Shown: positions 55,483 to 63,713, counted from the first letter of the stretch. The stretch is DNA of 64,000 nucleotides from Neoaquamicrobium sediminum (GCF_013240295.1 NZ_JABETK010000001.1:186001-250000); one strand, 5' to 3'. Notes: generated by a model not told the origin, from the letters alone. A program made the numbers and translations.

Positions 55483-56872
55483 AGGCGAGCCCCGCCAGGG
55501 AACAGGCGGCGAGCACCTTGAGCATGCCGACCTTGAAACGGAAGACGGCGATCAGCGCGCCGAGGGTCAGCACGAGCGAAGCCACGTTGACCGAGCTCAG
55601 GACCGGTGCATCGACGCTCATGCCGAAGCCGCTCACCGTGACCAGTTCGCCGAAGAGCACGTGCAGCCCGAACCACACCGCGAGATTGAGGATGACGCCG
55701 ACGACGGCCGCCGTGATCGTCGCCAGCGCGGCCGACAGCGCCCTGTTGCTGCGCAGCGCCTCGACATAGGGCGCGCCGAGGAAGATCCACAGGAAGCAGG
55801 GGGTGAAGGTGACCCATGTGGTGAGAAGCCCGGCGAGCGTGCCGGCCAGCAGCGGATCGAGCGAACCCGGTGTTCGGAAGGCGCCCATGAAGCCCACGAA
55901 CTGTGTGACCATGATGAGCGGACCGGGTGTGGTCTCGGCCATGCCGAGCCCGTCCAGCATCTCGCCGGGCTGGAGCCAGTGATAGGTCTCCACGGCCTGC
56001 TGCGCGACATAGGCAAGAACGGCATAGGCGCCGCCGAAGGTCACCACGGCCATCTTGGAGAAGAAGACGGCGATGTCGGCAAAGACGTTCCCGGTGCCAA
56101 AGGCTGCGACAAGGGCGATGACCGGCGCAAGCCACAGCACGAGGAAGGCGCCCGCGATCTTCAGCGCCCATCCGGTCGAAGGCCGCGCATGGGCCGGGAT
56201 CGTCTCGCCCAAGACGCTGTCGGCATCGGCGACCTGCTTGTCGCCCACCTTGCCGTGCCCGTTGGAGGCGAGAAAGGGGGCAAGGCCCGCGCGCCCGCCG
56301 GCAAAGCCGATCAGGGCCGCTGTCAGAACGATGAGGGGAAACGGCACCTGGAAAAAGAAGATGGCGATGAACGCGGCTGCGGCGAGTGCCACCATGATGT
56401 TGTTCTTGAGGGCACGGCTACCGACGCGCACGACGGCGTGCAGGACGATGGCGAGCACCGCCGCCTTCAGCCCGAAGAACAGGGCCTCGACCGCGCCGAC
56501 ATTGCCGAAGAGCGCATAGATCCAGCTCAGCGCCATGATGGCGATAACGCCCGGCAGCACAAACAGCGTGCCGGCGACGAGCCCGCCCCTGGTCTTGTGG
56601 AGAAGCCAACCGATATAGACGGCGAGCTGCTGCGCCTCCGGCCCCGGCAGGAGCATGCAGTAGTTGAGCGCATGCAGGAAGCGGTTCTCGCCGATCCAGC
56701 GCTTCTCCTCGACGATGATCCGGTGCATCACGGCGATCTGCCCGGCCGGGCCGCCGAAGGAGAGCGCCGCCACCCGCGCCCAGACGCGCACGGCCTCTCC
56801 GAACGGGATGCCGTGGTCGGGCGCATCGTCGCGCTCGATGGATTGTGTGTCGTTGCTTACATTTCTGTTCAT
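55469..56872 (-). CDS. chrA: Chromate efflux transporter ChrA
   Basis: A 467-residue long-chain CHR family protein with two homologous halves, each opening with a FGGP-type motif: ALSFGGPAGQIAVMHR in the first and VVTFGGAYAVLAYVAQQAV in the second. GPEAQQLAVYIGWLLH and PGPLIMVTQFVGFMGAF are the paired PGP-type motifs. It exports chromate from the cytoplasm. It follows chrB after 17 bases, so both share the promoter upstream of chrB. Confidence 0.95.
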   Translation of the reverse strand: MNRNVSNDTQSIERDDAPDHGIPFGEAVRVWARVAALSFGGPAGQIAVMHRIIVEEKRWIGENRFLHALNYCMLLPGPEAQQLAVYIGWLLHKTRGGLVAGTLFVLPGVIAIMALSWIYALFGNVGAVEALFFGLKAAVLAIVLHAVVRVGSRALKNNIMVALAAAAFIAIFFFQVPFPLIVLTAALIGFAGGRAGLAPFLASNGHGKVGDKQVADADSVLGETIPAHARPSTGWALKIAGAFLVLWLAPVIALVAAFGTGNVFADIAVFFSKMAVVTFGGAYAVLAYVAQQAVETYHWLQPGEMLDGLGMAETTPGPLIMVTQFVGFMGAFRTPGSLDPLLAGTLAGLLTTWVTFTPCFLWIFLGAPYVEALRSNRALSAALATITAAVVGVILNLAVWFGLHVLFGELVTVSGFGMSVDAPVLSSVNVASLVLTLGALIAVFRFKVGMLKVLAACSLAGLAYGLI

Positions 56873-56889
56873 GGATCCATCCCTGCGCG

Positions 56890-57873
56890 TCAGCGGCGCT
56901 TCTTGCGGAAATACTGGTAGAGGTTGTCGAAGACGGGCGCGCCTTGAGCGATGCGCTCCTCGTCGTCCGCATGCGCCATGGCGATGCCGGCGATGAGATG
57001 GGCAATGCCGGCGGCTTCCTCGCGCCCGAACTTGCCGTCCTTGAGGTCGATATCGTGTACGATCTCACCGATCGCCCGAAGGGCCGGGTCGTCGAGACCG
57101 GCGCGGGTGAGCAGCACTTCGAAGCTGCAGCGGTCGCCCTCATGGGTGAACTCGCCTTCGAACATGTCGAAACGCAGCTCGCCCGGTTCCGGGACGTAGT
57201 CCTTGCCCGGCACGAAGCGGATGACGGCATCGGGGTCGATGAAGCGGCGGATCAGCCAGCTGCAGGCGACGCGGTCGATATGCACGCCCTTGCGCGTGAC
57301 CCAGACACGGCCTTTGAGGTCTTCGGCTGTGGGCAGGGCCTGTGGCTCTGCGGCGTCCATGCCATCGTCCACTGCGAGCAAGCCCTCGAGTTCAGCAATG
57401 GAAGCTTCTGCAGCAAGGCGGCCGGTCGCGCCGAAGAAGTCGATCGCCATGACGTCAGTGAGCCGCTTGCGCAGGCGCCGGACCTGGGCGCGCGCTTCCG
57501 TTTTCTCCTCACCGCTAGCTGCCGCATCGAGAGTTGCTGTGAGTGCCCGGGCCTCGTTGGCGATCGCCTCATAGTCGTCATCGCGCGCCGTATCGAACAG
57601 TGCCCGCGCCTGATCGTCCGATAGACCGTCGATCAGGCGTGCCTCGCACACCATTGCCTCGCCGCCGCCCTCGACAATCTCCTTCAGGAGCCACGCGAAA
57701 TCCTCCCGCGCCTCGGCGGTCGCCGGTAGCGCGTAGACCGTGCTCTTGACGGCGACGGCGCCGATGCCCTGCAGCCGGCGCCATATCTTCACGCGCAAAT
57801 AGGCCGGCTTGCTGGGAAGCTGGTGGATCAAAAGAAGCCAGGATGGGTTCGGCAACAGCTGCTTGTCGTTCAT
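56890..57873 (-). CDS. chrB: Chromate resistance regulator/reductase ChrB
   Basis: A 327-residue ChrB. The N-terminal half (LLIHQLPSKPAYLRVKIWRRLQGIG) is the ChrB_N regulatory domain; the C-terminal half (WVTRKGVHIDRVACSWLIRRFIDP, FDMFEGEFTHEGDRCSFE) is the ChrB_C domain, related to chromate reductase activity in some proteins. ChrB senses chromate and controls chrA. Upstream promoter elements and repeats are described separately. No ribosome binding site precedes the ATG, which fits a leaderless transcript. Confidence 0.93.
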   Translation of the reverse strand: MNDKQLLPNPSWLLLIHQLPSKPAYLRVKIWRRLQGIGAVAVKSTVYALPATAEAREDFAWLLKEIVEGGGEAMVCEARLIDGLSDDQARALFDTARDDDYEAIANEARALTATLDAAASGEEKTEARAQVRRLRKRLTDVMAIDFFGATGRLAAEASIAELEGLLAVDDGMDAAEPQALPTAEDLKGRVWVTRKGVHIDRVACSWLIRRFIDPDAVIRFVPGKDYVPEPGELRFDMFEGEFTHEGDRCSFEVLLTRAGLDDPALRAIGEIVHDIDLKDGKFGREEAAGIAHLIAGIAMAHADDEERIAQGAPVFDNLYQYFRKKRR

Positions 57874-57879
57874 GTAGTG

Positions 57880-57918
57880 ACTGTATCATTGCGTGAATCA
57901 TGTGCAACATCTGTATCA
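57880..57918 (-). promoter_or_regulatory. chr promoter with direct repeats
   Basis: On the minus strand TTGCAC (57907-57902) and TACAGT (57885-57880) are 16 bp apart. TGATACAG occurs at 57918-57911 and 57888-57881, exactly 30 bp apart, on the same face of the helix; it may be the ChrB operator. The -10 ends seven bases before the start codon, so the mRNA probably starts at or next to its A. Confidence 0.6.
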
Positions 57919-57946
57919 AACGAGATCGAGTCTGTTACTCGCTCAG

Positions 57947-57981
57947 CCGGATCTGACAGGGCTCCGCGATGTCAGATCCGG
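57947..57981. repeat. Perfect 12-bp inverted repeat between chrB and the IS110-family gene
   Basis: CCGGATCTGACA (57947-57958) and TGTCAGATCCGG (57970-57981) with an 11-base loop. It lies in the noncoding region before the transposase, where IS110 elements code a structured bridge RNA; it could equally be an operator or terminator. Confidence 0.6.
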
Positions 57982-58113
57982 TCCACATCACGCCCGCTGC
58001 CGATGGGCGCGCTCGATCATTTGGCGAAGAACAACTGAAATAGTCGTAGTTTACAAAACCGTCTGAAGATTGGTTATGAGAAGTGCCGTTCCTTGATTCG
58101 GAGAGGATTCGGT

Positions 58114-59160
58114 ATGTCTCAAGATCACTACATCGGTCTGGACGTCTCGGCACGCAGCGTGAACCTCTGCGCAGTCGATCACGAAGGCCGAGTTGTTCAC
58201 GAAGCAAAGCTTACTTCCGAGCCGGAAGAAGTCGCGCGACATATTCTGGCACTGCCCTTTGCCGTTTGCCGCGTGGGTCTGGAGGCCGGAATGTTGTCAC
58301 AGCATATCTTCGGCACACTTGCCGAAGCAGGCATTCCCGCCATTTGCGTCGAGACACGGCACATGAAGGCTGTGCTTGCCGCGCAGCTCAACAAGACCGA
58401 CCGGCACGATGCGCGCGGCATTGCGCAAATGATGCGGGTCGGGTTGTTCAAGGAGGTTCATGTCAAGACGCCGACGAGTCGGCGCCTGCGGGCCGTCCTC
58501 ACCGCCCGGCAGCTGCTCCGCAACAAGCTTCAGGATGTCGAGAACGAAATCCGGGGGCTGATGCGCGACTTCGGCTATCATCTGGGTAAGGTGACGGCTC
58601 GTGATTTCGAGCCGCGTGTGCGCGAACTGACCGCAGACACGGAACTGCACGTCGTCTCAGATACGCTTCTTTTGGTTAGGCGTGGATTGCGGGAGCAGTT
58701 CGGCAGATTGGACGACCTGTTGGTCAAATTAGCGCGGCAGGACGAATTGACCCGGAGGTTCATGACGGTGCCCGGCGTAGGGCCGCTCGTCGCGCTGACG
58801 TTCCGGGCGACGGTGGATGTTCCCTCGCGCTTTGCGCGGTCTCGGACCGTCGGTGCCCATTTTGGCCTGACACCGCGCAAGCAGCAATCTGGTGAGGTCG
58901 ATCGGAGCGGCAGGATTTCCAGGTGGGGAGACGCCATGATGCGCAGCCTGCTCTATGAGGGCGCACAAGTCCTGCTGACACGTGTAAAGAGATGGTCTGC
59001 GCTGAAGGCTTGGGCGATGCAGGTGGCGCGGCGGCGCGGCCACAAGAAAGCGATTATTGCCCTGGCGCGCAAGATCGCTGTCATTTTGCACCGCATGTGG
59101 GTAGACGGGACCGAATTCGAATGGGGCAAGCGGCCGGAAACCGCTGCGTCATCAGTATAG
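58114..59160 (+). CDS. IS110-family transposase
   Basis: A 348-residue transposase. N-terminal RuvC-like DEDD domain: IGLDVSARSVN (D), GLEAGMLS (E), LNKTDRHDARGIAQM (D/D). C-terminal Tnp_20 domain with MTVPGVGPLVALTFRATVD and FGLTPRKQQSGEVDRSGRIS, holding the catalytic serine region. The ATG at 58114 is chosen (GGAGAGG ahead); the in-frame ATG at 58093 is possible. Full length, so it may be active. IS110 elements move with a bridge RNA from their noncoding end and leave no inverted repeats; I could not define both borders. The noncoding 59161-59359 may be its right end. Confidence 0.92.
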   Translation: MSQDHYIGLDVSARSVNLCAVDHEGRVVHEAKLTSEPEEVARHILALPFAVCRVGLEAGMLSQHIFGTLAEAGIPAICVETRHMKAVLAAQLNKTDRHDARGIAQMMRVGLFKEVHVKTPTSRRLRAVLTARQLLRNKLQDVENEIRGLMRDFGYHLGKVTARDFEPRVRELTADTELHVVSDTLLLVRRGLREQFGRLDDLLVKLARQDELTRRFMTVPGVGPLVALTFRATVDVPSRFARSRTVGAHFGLTPRKQQSGEVDRSGRISRWGDAMMRSLLYEGAQVLLTRVKRWSALKAWAMQVARRRGHKKAIIALARKIAVILHRMWVDGTEFEWGKRPETAASSV

Positions 59161-59359
59161 AGTTCGACCAGGTTTTGCTGGTCGAGGCACTTCCCCGCGA
59201 GGGGACGGGGAACGGCGAGCGCGCAAATACGACTTGACCGCCAAGGCCGATGCCAAGGTGATGTCGCATTATAGATTGTCCCGCCGGCTCCTCTGATCCC
59301 ATCCTGTGGCGGTCTCGTACCGACCACGAAGAGAAGCATGATCCTCGCGGGGGTGCCAT

Positions 59360-59578
59360 TCAAACCTCGTCGTCGGGCACGACCAGATCGACGTGGCTGA
59401 CGCCGAGGGCTTGGGCAAGCTCATACAGCGTGATCACGGTCGGATTCCTCCGGCCGCGTTCAAGGCTGCTGAGATATTGCTGGCTGAAGCCGGAACGCGC
59501 TTCGACCTCTTCCTGGGTCAGGCCCTTCTCCCGACGCAGGCGGGCGAAGTTCCGGCCGACCAGTTTGCGCATATCCAT
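59360..59578 (-). CDS. XRE-family helix-turn-helix regulator
   Basis: A 72-residue protein consisting of a single Cro/C1-type HTH (FARLRREKGLTQEEVEARSG, SSLERGRRNPTVITLYELAQ). It is divergent from the QseC-like gene at 59733. The 154-bp gap is AT-rich and has a good promoter for the plus strand. It may repress ICE transfer genes; no partner is evident. Confidence 0.82.
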   Translation of the reverse strand: MDMRKLVGRNFARLRREKGLTQEEVEARSGFSQQYLSSLERGRRNPTVITLYELAQALGVSHVDLVVPDDEV

Positions 59579-59595
59579 GCGCAGGAAGATCGCGA

Positions 59596-59625
59596 TTTAC
59601 ATACTTTAAGTTTATCAACTATAAT
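59596..59625 (+). promoter_or_regulatory. Promoter of the QseC-like gene
   Basis: TTTACA (59596-59601) and a perfect TATAAT (59620-59625) with an 18-bp spacer, about 107 bases before the start at 59733, in an AT-rich pocket within a GC-rich window. Confidence 0.55.
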
Positions 59626-59732
59626 ATGTAATTGGGCCGCTGGTGAGGGAGAAGACCTCTCTATCCGGTTGGTCCGAATAGAGAAGTCGTAGTTCTGGCG
59701 CGCGTGCCGGCGTGAGTGGGAGGTGATCATGC

Positions 59733-59987
59733 ATGATCACCGCCCGACAATCACGGGCCGCACGCGCGTTGCTGGGTTGGACACAGGAGACGCTCGCTGA
59801 CAAGGCCCAGGTATCACTGACCGCGTTGAAGCGCCTCGAATCCGAAAGTGGCCTCGAGGTGTATGAAACGACGCGCGATCAGGTTCGTCGGGCCTTTGAA
59901 GGCAACGGCATCGTTCTCCTCACATCCGACCAGGGTGAAGGTGTGATGCTTGTCCGTGCGAAAATCGACAGCCGCAAGTCTTCGTGA
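59733..59987 (+). CDS. QseC-like HTH regulator of ICE transfer
   Basis: An 84-residue HTH protein (RAARALLGWTQETLADKAQV, LKRLESESGLEVYETTRDQVRRAFEGNGIVLL). Size, sequence type and place just ahead of a DUF2285 antiactivator match QseC of ICEMlSym(R7A), which controls qseM and so the bistable switch to transfer. The assignment is from family knowledge and synteny; in R7A the two genes have a different arrangement from the tandem one seen here. Confidence 0.7.
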   Translation: MITARQSRAARALLGWTQETLADKAQVSLTALKRLESESGLEVYETTRDQVRRAFEGNGIVLLTSDQGEGVMLVRAKIDSRKSS

Positions 59988-60075
59988 TTTCTGCCCGTTT
60001 GAACTGACAGGCGATACACGCGGCGCATCGCCTGATGCGTCGCGATACTCGCTGTTTCACGCCCAAATCCAATGG

Positions 60076-60104
60076 TTAACACGGGGATTTAGAACGGCTA
60101 TAAA
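60076..60104 (+). promoter_or_regulatory. Promoter of the QseM-like gene
   Basis: TTAACA (60076-60081) and TATAAA (60099-60104) are 17 bp apart, 18 bases before the start at 60123. The short leader carries GGGG as the only ribosome binding signal. Confidence 0.65.
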
Positions 60105-60122
60105 TGGGTACTGGGGCACAAT

Positions 60123-60389
60123 ATGACGGATATAGATTTTCTCGACGAACCGCCGGAAAGCGCGGTGCTGACGGCATACGACCGTAAGCACATGGTTCTC
60201 TATCTGCGCCTGCTCGACGCGGCGACGGACGGCGCTGACTGGTGTGAAGTCGTTACGATCCTGTTCGGCCTCGACCCCACGAACGAGCCGGAACGCGCGC
60301 GCCACGTCCATGACACCCATCTGGCCCGCGCGCGCTGGATGACGGAGCACGGCTATCGCCTGTTGGTGCGCGAAGGCCGTCTTCATTGA
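60123..60389 (+). CDS. QseM-like antiactivator (DUF2285)
   Basis: An 88-residue DUF2285 protein: DFLDEPPESAVLTAYDRKHM, LYLRLLDAATDGADWCEVVT and RARHVHDTHLARARWMTEHGYR. It is nearly the size of QseM of ICEMlSym(R7A), which binds both TraR and FseA to keep transfer off. It precedes the fseA-like gene by 118 bp. Regulation by the QseC-like protein from the promoter at 60076-60104 is likely by analogy. Confidence 0.75.
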   Translation: MTDIDFLDEPPESAVLTAYDRKHMVLYLRLLDAATDGADWCEVVTILFGLDPTNEPERARHVHDTHLARARWMTEHGYRLLVREGRLH

Positions 60390-60507
60390 TCGAATGCGAT
60401 GCAGTCGCGGCATCGCACGTTGCAACCTTCAGGACTTCCGACCGGCATTGCAACCGGGAATCATCACAGGCCGCGATACGCACGAACGATGCGAGCCTGG
60501 AGGAAAC

Positions 60508-61282
60508 ATGACTCCCGATATATCGAACTGGAGAGCGTCACCGAACTACGACTATATCGATCGCCTTGTGGCGCCCGATCTCGCCTGGGAATGGTTGAGG
60601 CGCAACAGCGAGTATCAGCATGACTATTCCAAGGTCGAAGGCCAGACGGAAGAGTCCGAGTTGCTGGTGAACGCAGTGCGGCGGCGCTGGGGCCTGCAAT
60701 TTCCTTGTCCACCCTATTTTCACCGCCGTTGAGATTCCTGTCTTCTGGTCGCCTGAAGAAGACAGCAGCGTTATCGTTCTGACGGACGTTCCCTCGCTTC
60801 TTCCCTCCGACAGCAATTTCATCGACGCGCTCCATCCAGACGCGCCCCGCCTCGACGAAAACGGGGCACATTTCCTCTATGATCTCGGTAACGGGCAGTC
60901 GCTCCACCTGGTCCGCCTGATCGGCGTCGATGGAGCCCGGCCGCTGGCGGCTCTTGTGCCCCTCGACGCGGACGGCCTCGATCGGGTCGAAGCGGTCAGC
61001 CGCCTCGTCAAGGCGCTTCATGGGCGCGCCGTGCCACAAGATACTCGACTGACCGACCAACAATCGCGCCGTGCGCGGCATATGCTGCAAGCCGTCGATG
61101 GCCGAACCAACGGCGCAAGCTACCGCGAGATCGCCGAAGCTCTCTTCGGCGTGCGTCGCGTCGCCGATCAGCCGTGGAAAACCTCTGCGCTGCGAGACAC
61201 CGTCAAGGATCTCGTGCGGGATGGCCTGGCCATGATCCAGGGCGGATATCGTCAGCTTCTGCGTCATCGCCGCCGATCCTAG
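60508..61282 (+). CDS. fseA: FseA-like excision activator (DUF6499 + DUF2285) requiring a +1 ribosomal frameshift
   Basis: The first frame (60508-60732, 74 residues) is DUF6499: SPNYDYIDRLVAPDLAWEWLRRNSEYQ. The second frame, shifted +1 and ending at 61282, is DUF2285: EIPVFWSPEED, LTDVPSLLPSDS, GASYREIAEALFGVRRV, TVKDLVRDGLAMI. Joined they give about 257 residues. The frames overlap between 60671 and 60732. A candidate slip site is CAA-TTT-CCT at 60697-60705, where tRNA-Phe could move from TTT to TTC; the exact site is inferred. In ICEMlSym(R7A), FseA is made by just such a programmed +1 shift between msi172 and msi171 and activates rdfS. GGAGGA precedes the ATG. Confidence 0.82.
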
Positions 61283-61420
61283 CGAATTCCCTCCTTTTGA
61301 AGGGGGAGAATTTAGCCTTCCCATCTTCGCCCTCCCTCCTGCCGGGCCTTCTTCGCCACCGTGCTTTTCGTCCGCCGCCGATCCTCGACGGCCCTAACGA
61401 ACCCCACGGAGGCCCGCTCG

Positions 61421-61702
61421 ATGCGACCCGATCTCGCCGTTTTGCCGCCACGCTTTCTGCGCACGAAGGAGGCGGCCGAATTTCTCAGCCTGTCGGCCCG
61501 AACCCTCGAAAAACACCGGACCTACGGAACCGGACCTGCCTACCGCAAGCTCGGCGGCCGTGTCGTCTACGCTGTCGACGACCTCCAGGCCTGGGCCGAG
61601 CGTGGCGCCGTAACCTCGACCTCCGACCCTCGCGGCGCGGTGCTGCCCGCCAAGCGGCAAGAGCCGACGCAGCCGGCCCATGCCGGCCGTTACGCCCGCT
61701 GA
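61421..61702 (+). CDS. AlpA/RdfS-like excisionase (recombination directionality factor)
   Basis: A 93-residue MerR/AlpA-like HTH protein: RFLRTKEAAEFLSLSARTLEKHRTYGTGPAYRKLGGRVVYAVDDLQAWAE. In ICEMlSym-type elements RdfS has this form and drives excision; it is activated by FseA, whose gene lies just upstream here. GGAGG precedes the ATG at 61421 by about eight bases. The long C-terminal tail is basic and disordered. The 138 bp between fseA and this gene would hold the FseA-controlled promoter. Confidence 0.8.
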   Translation: MRPDLAVLPPRFLRTKEAAEFLSLSARTLEKHRTYGTGPAYRKLGGRVVYAVDDLQAWAERGAVTSTSDPRGAVLPAKRQEPTQPAHAGRYAR

Positions 61703-61712
61703 GCGTCCGGCC

Positions 61713-62600
61713 ATGACGTTTCACCGTCACAGCAGCGAGCGGGATCAGCTCGATCTCTTCCGGACGTTGCCTGGCGATCTCGCGCCGCGCGACGCCCAGG
61801 ACCTGATGGCCTATCCGTTCTTCTCGCTCGCCAAGTCGAAGCGTCTGGCGCCGATCAACTTCAAGGCCGGGTCGATCGTGATCCGCGTCGAAGCCGTTGC
61901 CAAACACGGCATGGCGACCATCTGGGACGCCGACGTGTTGATCTGGGCGGCATCCCAGATCGTCGAGGCGCGCGATCTGGGTCTGCGGCCGTCCCGCCTG
62001 ATGGCGACTACGCCCTACGAAATCCTGACCTTCATCGGCCGCGGCGTCAGCCTGCGTGACTACGACCGCCTCAAGGCGGCACTCGATCGCCTTCAGTCGA
62101 CCACGGTGGCGACATCGATCCGCCAGCCGACCGAGCGGCGGATGCACCGCTTCTCCTGGATCAACGAATGGAAGGAGAAGGCCGATCATCGCGGGCGTCC
62201 GCTGGGGCTCGAACTGATCCTGCCCGATTGGTTCTACGCCGCCGTGCTCGACGACGCGCTCGTGCTGACCATCGACCACGCCTATTTCGATCTGACGGGC
62301 GGGCTTGAGCGCTGGCTCTACCGGCTCGTGCGCAAGCATGGCGGCCGTCAGGAATATGGCTGGAGCTTCGATCTCCTCCACCTGCACGCCAAGTCCGGGT
62401 CGCTCTCGCCCCTCAAGCATTTCGCCTACGACCTGCGCGACATCGTCCGGCGCCAGCCGCTGCCCGGCTACCGGCTCGTGATCGAGCAGCCGTCAGGTCT
62501 TCCCGAACGCCTTTCCTTCGCTCCGACCGACCCGGCGCCCTTCGGCGTGCCGCGGCTTCGCCGTCGCCGTGCAACCGCTCGCTCTGGGGATAAGCTGTGA
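61713..62600 (+). CDS. repA: Replication initiator RepA (RPA family)
   Basis: A 295-residue RepA of the RPA (replication initiator protein A) family: ERDQLDLFRTLPGDLAPRDAQDLMAYPFFSLAKSKR, TPYEILTFIGRGVSLRDYDRL and LYRLVRKHGGRQEYGWSF. It contains winged-helix domains that bind iterons; three iteron-like repeats lie just downstream. Start at 61713 or the in-frame 61680; neither has a strong ribosome binding site and the first is the usual family start. It suggests that the excised ICE can replicate. Confidence 0.9.
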   Translation: MTFHRHSSERDQLDLFRTLPGDLAPRDAQDLMAYPFFSLAKSKRLAPINFKAGSIVIRVEAVAKHGMATIWDADVLIWAASQIVEARDLGLRPSRLMATTPYEILTFIGRGVSLRDYDRLKAALDRLQSTTVATSIRQPTERRMHRFSWINEWKEKADHRGRPLGLELILPDWFYAAVLDDALVLTIDHAYFDLTGGLERWLYRLVRKHGGRQEYGWSFDLLHLHAKSGSLSPLKHFAYDLRDIVRRQPLPGYRLVIEQPSGLPERLSFAPTDPAPFGVPRLRRRRATARSGDKL

Positions 62601-62607
62601 ATAGTCT

Positions 62608-62670
62608 CGTGCTATCAGGGACCGCGCCTATCGTGCCATCGGGGACCAGATCCTCGTGCTATCGGGGACC
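62608..62670. repeat. Three iteron-like direct repeats downstream of repA (putative origin)
   Basis: Copies at 62608-62623 (CGTGCTATCAGGGACC), 62632-62647 (CGTGCCATCGGGGACC) and 62655-62670 (CGTGCTATCGGGGACC), spaced 24 and 23 bp. Each pair differs by one or two bases. AT-rich DNA follows (62700-62760), including a GAATTC...GAATTC palindrome. Directly after repA this looks like a RepA-bound origin. Confidence 0.82.
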
Positions 62671-62811
62671 GGAATCGTCGATTCCTCGCCTTGAATCAAA
62701 AGCTTGCGGCGCCCGTAACTTATCTAACCAGAATTCCTATGGAATTCTTCTAACGCACTCCGCCGTTTCTACGATTGCGGAAAACCGCTCGCCGACGATC
62801 GGGAGCGCGTC

Positions 62812-63465
62812 ATGATCGTCGCGCTGCTCAATCAAAAAGGCGGTGTCGGCAAGACGACGCTGGCGCTGAATCTCGCCGGGGAACTGGCCCGTCGTGGTCA
62901 GCGCGTCACCCTGATCGACGCGGACCCGCAAGGCTCGGCGCTGGACTGGTCGCAGCAGCGCAGCCGTGAAGGCCTTCCACGCCTGTTCGGCGTCGTTGGC
63001 CTGGCCCGCGACACGCTGCATCGGGAAGCGCCGGAACTGGCCCGCGACGCCGATCATGTGGTCATCGACGGGCCGCCGCGTGTCGCCGCGCTGATGCGCT
63101 CGGCGCTGCTCGCCTCCGACCTGGTCCTGATCCCCGTGCAGCCGTCGCCACTCGACGGCTGGGCTTCGGCCGAAATGCTGGCGCTCGTCACTGAGGCGCG
63201 CATCTACCGGCCGGAACTCGCCGCGCGCTTCGTCCTCAACCGCTGCGGCGCGCGCACCGTGCTGGCGCGAGAGACGGCAGAGACGCTGGCCGATCACGAT
63301 CCGCCGGTGCTCTCCAGCACCATCGGCCAGCGCATTGCCTTCGCGGCGGCGGCGCAGTCCGGCCGCCTCGTCTCGGAACTCGACGACGACACGCCTGCTG
63401 CACGCGAGATCGCAGCGCTGGCAGACGAGCTCGACCGGCTTGGCATCGGGAGAGCCGCGCGATGA
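62812..63465 (+). CDS. parA: ParA-family partition ATPase
   Basis: A 217-residue Walker ATPase of short ParA type. Deviant Walker A NQKGGVGKTTLALNL at residues 6-20, Walker B in HVVIDGPP and the LIPVQPSPLDGW motif. It moves or partitions the ICE form in cells. The stop overlaps the next small gene in ATGA, which probably codes its partner. Confidence 0.92.
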   Translation: MIVALLNQKGGVGKTTLALNLAGELARRGQRVTLIDADPQGSALDWSQQRSREGLPRLFGVVGLARDTLHREAPELARDADHVVIDGPPRVAALMRSALLASDLVLIPVQPSPLDGWASAEMLALVTEARIYRPELAARFVLNRCGARTVLARETAETLADHDPPVLSSTIGQRIAFAAAAQSGRLVSELDDDTPAAREIAALADELDRLGIGRAAR

Positions 63466-63713
63466 GCGAGCATCCGACGCGCCGTGGCTTCGCTGCCCGT
63501 CCAGCCGATCCCGAACATTGGATCAAGGCGGCCGACACTCCGCCACGCGACGGTAAGGCTAGCGGTTTCACCGCGCGGCTCACGATCGATGTAACGCCGG
63601 AGCTGCGCGGCCGGATCAAGATCGCCGCCTTCCGTCGGGGCATCACCGTCGCCGACATGCTGCGCGACCTGCTCGCGCGCGAATTCCCCCAAACCGAAGG
63701 AGATCATCCATGA
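63462..63713 (+). CDS. Ribbon-helix-helix-type partner of ParA
   Basis: An 83-residue basic protein. The C-terminal half (GFTARLTIDVTPELRGRIKIAAFRRGITVADMLRDLLAREF) is a ribbon-helix-helix DNA-binding domain, as in ParG/VirC2-like partners of short ParA proteins. Overlaps parA and the next gene by ATGA at both ends, so three genes are coupled. Confidence 0.78.
   Translation: MSEHPTRRGFAARPADPEHWIKAADTPPRDGKASGFTARLTIDVTPELRGRIKIAAFRRGITVADMLRDLLAREFPQTEGDHP

Noticed and set aside
55466-56920. A 484-codon open frame on the plus strand opposite chrA
   Set aside because: Low-complexity translation rich in R, E, D, G and H; it mirrors the transmembrane chrA gene, which has clear family motifs. 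It is a shadow frame of GC-rich DNA.
60733-60955. Sequencing frameshift in the fseA-like gene
   Set aside because: The domain order, the +1 direction and the gene neighbours match the proven programmed frameshift of ICEMlSym(R7A), so I treat it as biological.
62608-62670. CRISPR-like short repeats
   Set aside because: Only three copies with 7-8-base gaps, no spacers of CRISPR size and no cas genes; placement after repA makes iterons the better reading.
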